Source of the DNA: SCRD01 sp046705285
GTDB lineage: Bacteria > Acidobacteriota > Terriglobia > UBA7540
NCBI GenBank assembly: GCA_046705285.1
Contig: JBJKQK010000024.1
Location: forward strand, 1 to 9,004
Length of the DNA stretch: 9,004 bases
Direction: 5' to 3'
Position 1 is the first letter of the stretch; every line of letters starts with the position of its first letter. The notes under the pieces were generated by a model. It was not told the origin of the DNA and did no database searches. It worked only from the letters and a program-made list of their open reading frames with translations. A program made the translations under genes and the position numbers. This document shows, piece by piece, positions 6,966 to 9,004 of this stretch.

Positions 6966-7956
6966 ATGAATCGATTCACCACGCTGGAGGCATGTCGTCT
7001 TAAAGCGACTGATCTGTCGAAGGGATTTGGTCGCGGCTGGCGCGGTGGCCGCGTTGGCAGGAGTCGGCGCGACTTCGAGCCGCGCCGCTTCCCTGGCTAG
7101 CCCTGCGCGCGAGGTTCACGTTTGGGAAAAAGAAGAACTTACCTTTACTTCGGACCGCACTTTTTCCAACCCCTCTACAAACGCTGCCGTGTGGGTTGAT
7201 CTCACGGGGCCCGGCTTCGGAAAGCATGCTTGCGGATTCCGGGATGAAGGGAACACCTTCCGGATTCCCATTGCCGCCACCACGCCAGGAACTTGGCGTT
7301 GGGAAAGCGGGTCGAAGCCATCTGGCTCCGGCCTGGCGTCGAATTCGGGATCTTTCGTCGCCACTGAATGCACTGAAGAAGAAATGCACGAGAATCAGCT
7401 TCGTCGTGGGTTTCCGTGGCACATCAAAATGAAGGATGGAACCGTTGTGCGGTCGGCCAGGCTCCGATGGGGCACTGGCAGCGCTGCGGACGTTAAAAAC
7501 GAAGGGGGCATGCCGTTTTTCTTTCCCGGGAAAGTGCCAGGGTACGAGGACGTTTTCCCCGACATCAATCGGATCAATCCCGAATACTTTAAATGCGCCG
7601 ATCGCAAAGTCGATTACCTGAATTCACAGGGATTCGTCCCGTTCATCGAGGTCATGCGCCGTGATGCGAGCGAATGCTGGAAGAAGTATTATTCCTGGCC
7701 CGAGCCCTATTCGCGGCATATCGAGTACGTCTGGTCGCGCTACCAGGCCAATAATATCGTCTTCAGCCCAATCCACCTCGACACCTTGCACGATAGGATT
7801 TCTACCCGCGATTACGTGGAAGCCATCGATCTCGGGGGCTGCAGCGTAAAGTCCAAGGTCAGCGGCAAAATCCACCTTCCGGACTTTTCTTCCGACATCG
7901 ACTGGCGCCTCAAGCCCGTGTATCAAGGCCCGTCAGCGGCCCGCAAAACCACTTAG
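6966..7956 (+). pseudogene. Broken DUF5060/DUF4038 (GH140, apiosidase-like) glycosidase with Tat signal
   Basis: The main frame is open from 6970 to the TAG at 7954-7956. A twin-arginine signal is visible: CRRDLVAAGAVAALAGVG (7015-7068), then a cleavage-like SRAAS. No ATG or GTG lies in frame before it. The only in-frame start, TTG at 7027, would lose both arginines. ATG at 6966 or ATG at 6992 would reach the signal after one indel. Codons after 7110 (HVWEKEELTFTSDRTFSNPS, then GTWRWESG and SGLASNSGSF) match the N-terminal DUF5060 Ig-like domain. PGKVPGYEDVFPDINRINP, DRKVDYLNSQGFVPFIEV and YQANNIVFSPIH match the apiosidase-like barrel. Missing are the family's DGTPFF-LGDTW opening of the barrel, between RRGFPWH and KMKDGT (about 7405-7430), and nearly everything between the SPIH-D strand and the C-terminal KIHLPDFSSDIDW (about 7815-7865). 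The remaining ~310 codons compare with roughly 550-600 in full-length relatives, as I remember them. I infer an inactive, internally deleted gene. Confidence 0.7.
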
Positions 7957-7967
7957 GAGACATTACT

Positions 7968-8447
7968 ATGAAGAAACTATCCTTGGCAATTGGCGGCGAT
8001 CACGCCGGCTTCCGTATGAAAGGCCCTCTCATCGAGTTCTTGAAGGATGAGGGGCACAGTGTTGAAGACTACGGGTCATACGATCCGGCCCCGGTCGATT
8101 TCCCGGACATCGCAAAGGCTGTCTGCGCTCGCGTGCGTGAAGGAAAGGCTGACCGTGGCGTTCTCGTATGTGGAACTGGAGTAGGCGCCTGTATCGCTGC
8201 CAACAAAATTCCCGGAATCCGCGCCTCCCTCTGCCACGACATTTATTGCGCTCATCAATGTGTCGAACACGATAACGTTAACGTTGTTTGTCTCGGAGCT
8301 CAAGTCGTCGGCGACGAACTCGCTAAAGATTGTCTCCGGGCCTTCCTTTCCGCCAGTTTCAGCACCGCGGAAGAGTTCCGGAGACGCGTCGCCAAGTTGG
8401 GAGAGATGGAACGCGCCGCAGCGCTGGAATGGTCGAGAAACTCTTGA
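7968..8447 (+). CDS. rpiB: RpiB/LacA/LacB-family sugar-phosphate isomerase
   Basis: The 159-residue cytoplasmic enzyme belongs to the family that interconverts aldose and ketose phosphates, classically ribose 5-phosphate and ribulose 5-phosphate. Visible motifs are GGDHAGFRMK (9-18), the catalytic loop VCGTGVGACIAANK (67-80) with Cys68 as the likely base, and VEHDNVNVVCLGAQVVG (99-115) with His101. These fit an intact active site, and the length is normal. The third motif reads E-H-D-N-V-N where classical RpiB has H-N-x-A. That suggests a subgroup whose substrate may not be ribose 5-phosphate; related family members act on allose, galactose or erythrulose phosphates. The ATG has the Shine-Dalgarno AGGAGA (7955-7960) with 7-base spacing, overlapping the stop of the broken glycosidase gene, so the two were one operon. 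The gene symbol names the family, not a proven substrate. Confidence 0.92.
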   Translation: MKKLSLAIGGDHAGFRMKGPLIEFLKDEGHSVEDYGSYDPAPVDFPDIAKAVCARVREGKADRGVLVCGTGVGACIAANKIPGIRASLCHDIYCAHQCVEHDNVNVVCLGAQVVGDELAKDCLRAFLSASFSTAEEFRRRVAKLGEMERAAALEWSRNS

Positions 8448-8473
8448 TTGCGGCGGATAGTTCTCAATGAGTT

Positions 8474-8516
8474 TCCCTGTGACGGCGCATCGCCAGGCCG
8501 GCCCTCGCCACAGGGA
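8474..8516. repeat. 8-bp inverted repeat after rpiB
   Basis: TCCCTGTG (8474-8481) is the exact reverse complement of CACAGGGA (8509-8516). The 27-base GC-rich interior can fold further (GGCG with CGCC). It lies 26 bases after the rpiB stop. No T run follows, so a factor-independent terminator is not supported. An RNA stabiliser or processing hairpin between rpiB and the transporter gene is possible. Confidence 0.4.
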
Positions 8517-8544
8517 TAAGTTCTTCGTTTCACGGTGTCGACAT

Positions 8545-8576
8545 TCCCGTCGGAGCCGTTTGTAGGTCTGACGGGA
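8545..8576. repeat. 7-bp inverted repeat in the transporter leader
   Basis: TCCCGTC (8545-8551) and GACGGGA (8570-8576) are exact reverse complements separated by 18 bases. This is the second hairpin in the 189-base gap between rpiB and the transporter gene. It ends 60 bases before the transporter start and could influence that gene's expression. No specific riboswitch class is recognised. Confidence 0.35.
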
Positions 8577-8636
8577 GTGGCCATGCAAGCGTACGGAAGC
8601 TGGCCAGTCCAAAACTCCGATAAGGTGGAAACAAGA

Positions 8637-9004
8637 ATGTTTCTTCCGACAACTTATTCTTTGGCCGTGGTGATGACCATCATCACGATGATTTGCTGGG
8701 GCTCCTGGGCGAACAGCTACAAGGCGGCTCACGGTTATCGTTTCGAACTTTATTACTGGGACTACATCTTCGGCGTGGTAGTTTTGTCGCTGGTGCTGGC
8801 GCTGACGATGGGCAGCTTCGGCTCAAGCGGTGAGTCGTTTCTGCACAATCTGCAGACTGCTGACACTGGGCACTGGACTTACGCCTTGATCGCCGGTTTC
8901 ATTTTCAACGCTGCTAACGTCCTGCAGGTGGCTGGAATCGCCTTGACAGGCCTGGCGGTGGCCGTTCCGATTTGCGTCGGCATTGCCATTGTGGAAGGCG
9001 TGGC
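8637..9004 (+). CDS. GRP/RhaT-type sugar transporter, N-terminal part (runs off window)
   Basis: The first 122 residues of an integral membrane protein are present and the frame is open at the window end. The start MFLPTTYSLAVV, the motif MICWGSWANSYKA (18-30) and RFELYYWDYIFGVVV (35-49) match the glucose/ribose porter-type (GRP) and RhaT-like families of the drug/metabolite transporter superfamily, which use ion gradients to import sugars. Hydrophobic spans lie at about 8-26, 42-59, 82-103 and 105-122. Shine-Dalgarno AAGGTGGA (8622-8629) gives a 7-base spacing to the ATG. An in-frame ATG at 8583 would add 18 hydrophilic residues without a comparable ribosome site and was not chosen. Lying downstream of rpiB, it plausibly imports the sugar whose phosphate the isomerase handles, but the substrate cannot be read from the sequence. 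Confidence 0.8.
   Translation, partial: MFLPTTYSLAVVMTIITMICWGSWANSYKAAHGYRFELYYWDYIFGVVVLSLVLALTMGSFGSSGESFLHNLQTADTGHWTYALIAGFIFNAANVLQVAGIALTGLAVAVPICVGIAIVEGV

Noticed and set aside
6992..7029. Programmed ribosomal frameshift producing the Tat signal
   Set aside because: There is no convincing slippery heptamer with a downstream structure, and the same gene appears to carry other deletions, so simple decay or a sequence error is more likely.
7436..7621. Alternative + strand frame inside the glycosidase region
   Set aside because: The main frame there gives a clear family match (PGKVPGYEDVFPDINRINP), while the alternative frame gives none.
8583..8636. Upstream in-frame ATG for the transporter
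   Set aside because: It adds 18 hydrophilic residues before the typical MFLP start, while the ATG at 8637 has a well-placed AAGGTGGA.

Overview
The window reads like chromosomal DNA from a member of Acidobacteriota. This is an inference from three things: moderately high GC, the style of the secreted protein at 5208-6737 (a family I associate with that phylum), and a DUF5060/apiosidase-like gene next to a sugar-phosphate isomerase. No taxonomic marker such as rRNA or a ribosomal protein is present. All intact genes lie on the + strand.

Positions 1-4578 hold a kdpFABC operon, the high-affinity ATP-driven potassium uptake system. Only the last nine codons of kdpF are inside the window. kdpA, kdpB and kdpC follow with gaps of 4 and 10 bases and appear intact, with all expected signature motifs. 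No kdpD or kdpE follows kdpC. Instead there are about 630 bases without an intact gene. On the - strand of this gap is a roughly 95-residue relic of the C-terminal end of an alpha/beta hydrolase, in which the expected catalytic histidine reads as aspartate.

Positions 5208-6737 encode a membrane-anchored or secreted protein of about 509 residues, of unknown function. It starts like acidobacterial 'VWFA-related' proteins (LFDDG motif) but has no visible metal-binding VWA domain. A plausible sigma-70 promoter lies just upstream.

Positions 6887-9004 look like a small carbohydrate operon. It begins with a hairpin overlapping the -35 box of a promoter candidate. Next is a DUF5060 plus DUF4038 (GH140/apiosidase-like) gene that appears broken: the twin-arginine signal peptide is frameshifted from any good start, and two blocks of the catalytic region seem to be missing. 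Then come an intact RpiB/LacAB-family sugar-phosphate isomerase and the start of a GRP/RhaT-type sugar transporter, which runs off the window. The last two could take up a sugar and isomerise its phosphate, while the glycosidase that may once have supplied the sugar seems to have decayed.

I see no clear new biological system. The most interesting signals are the degraded glycosidase leading an otherwise intact sugar operon, the operator-like hairpin on its promoter, and the VWA-less secreted protein. I saw no tRNA, rRNA, CRISPR array, insertion sequence or attachment site.
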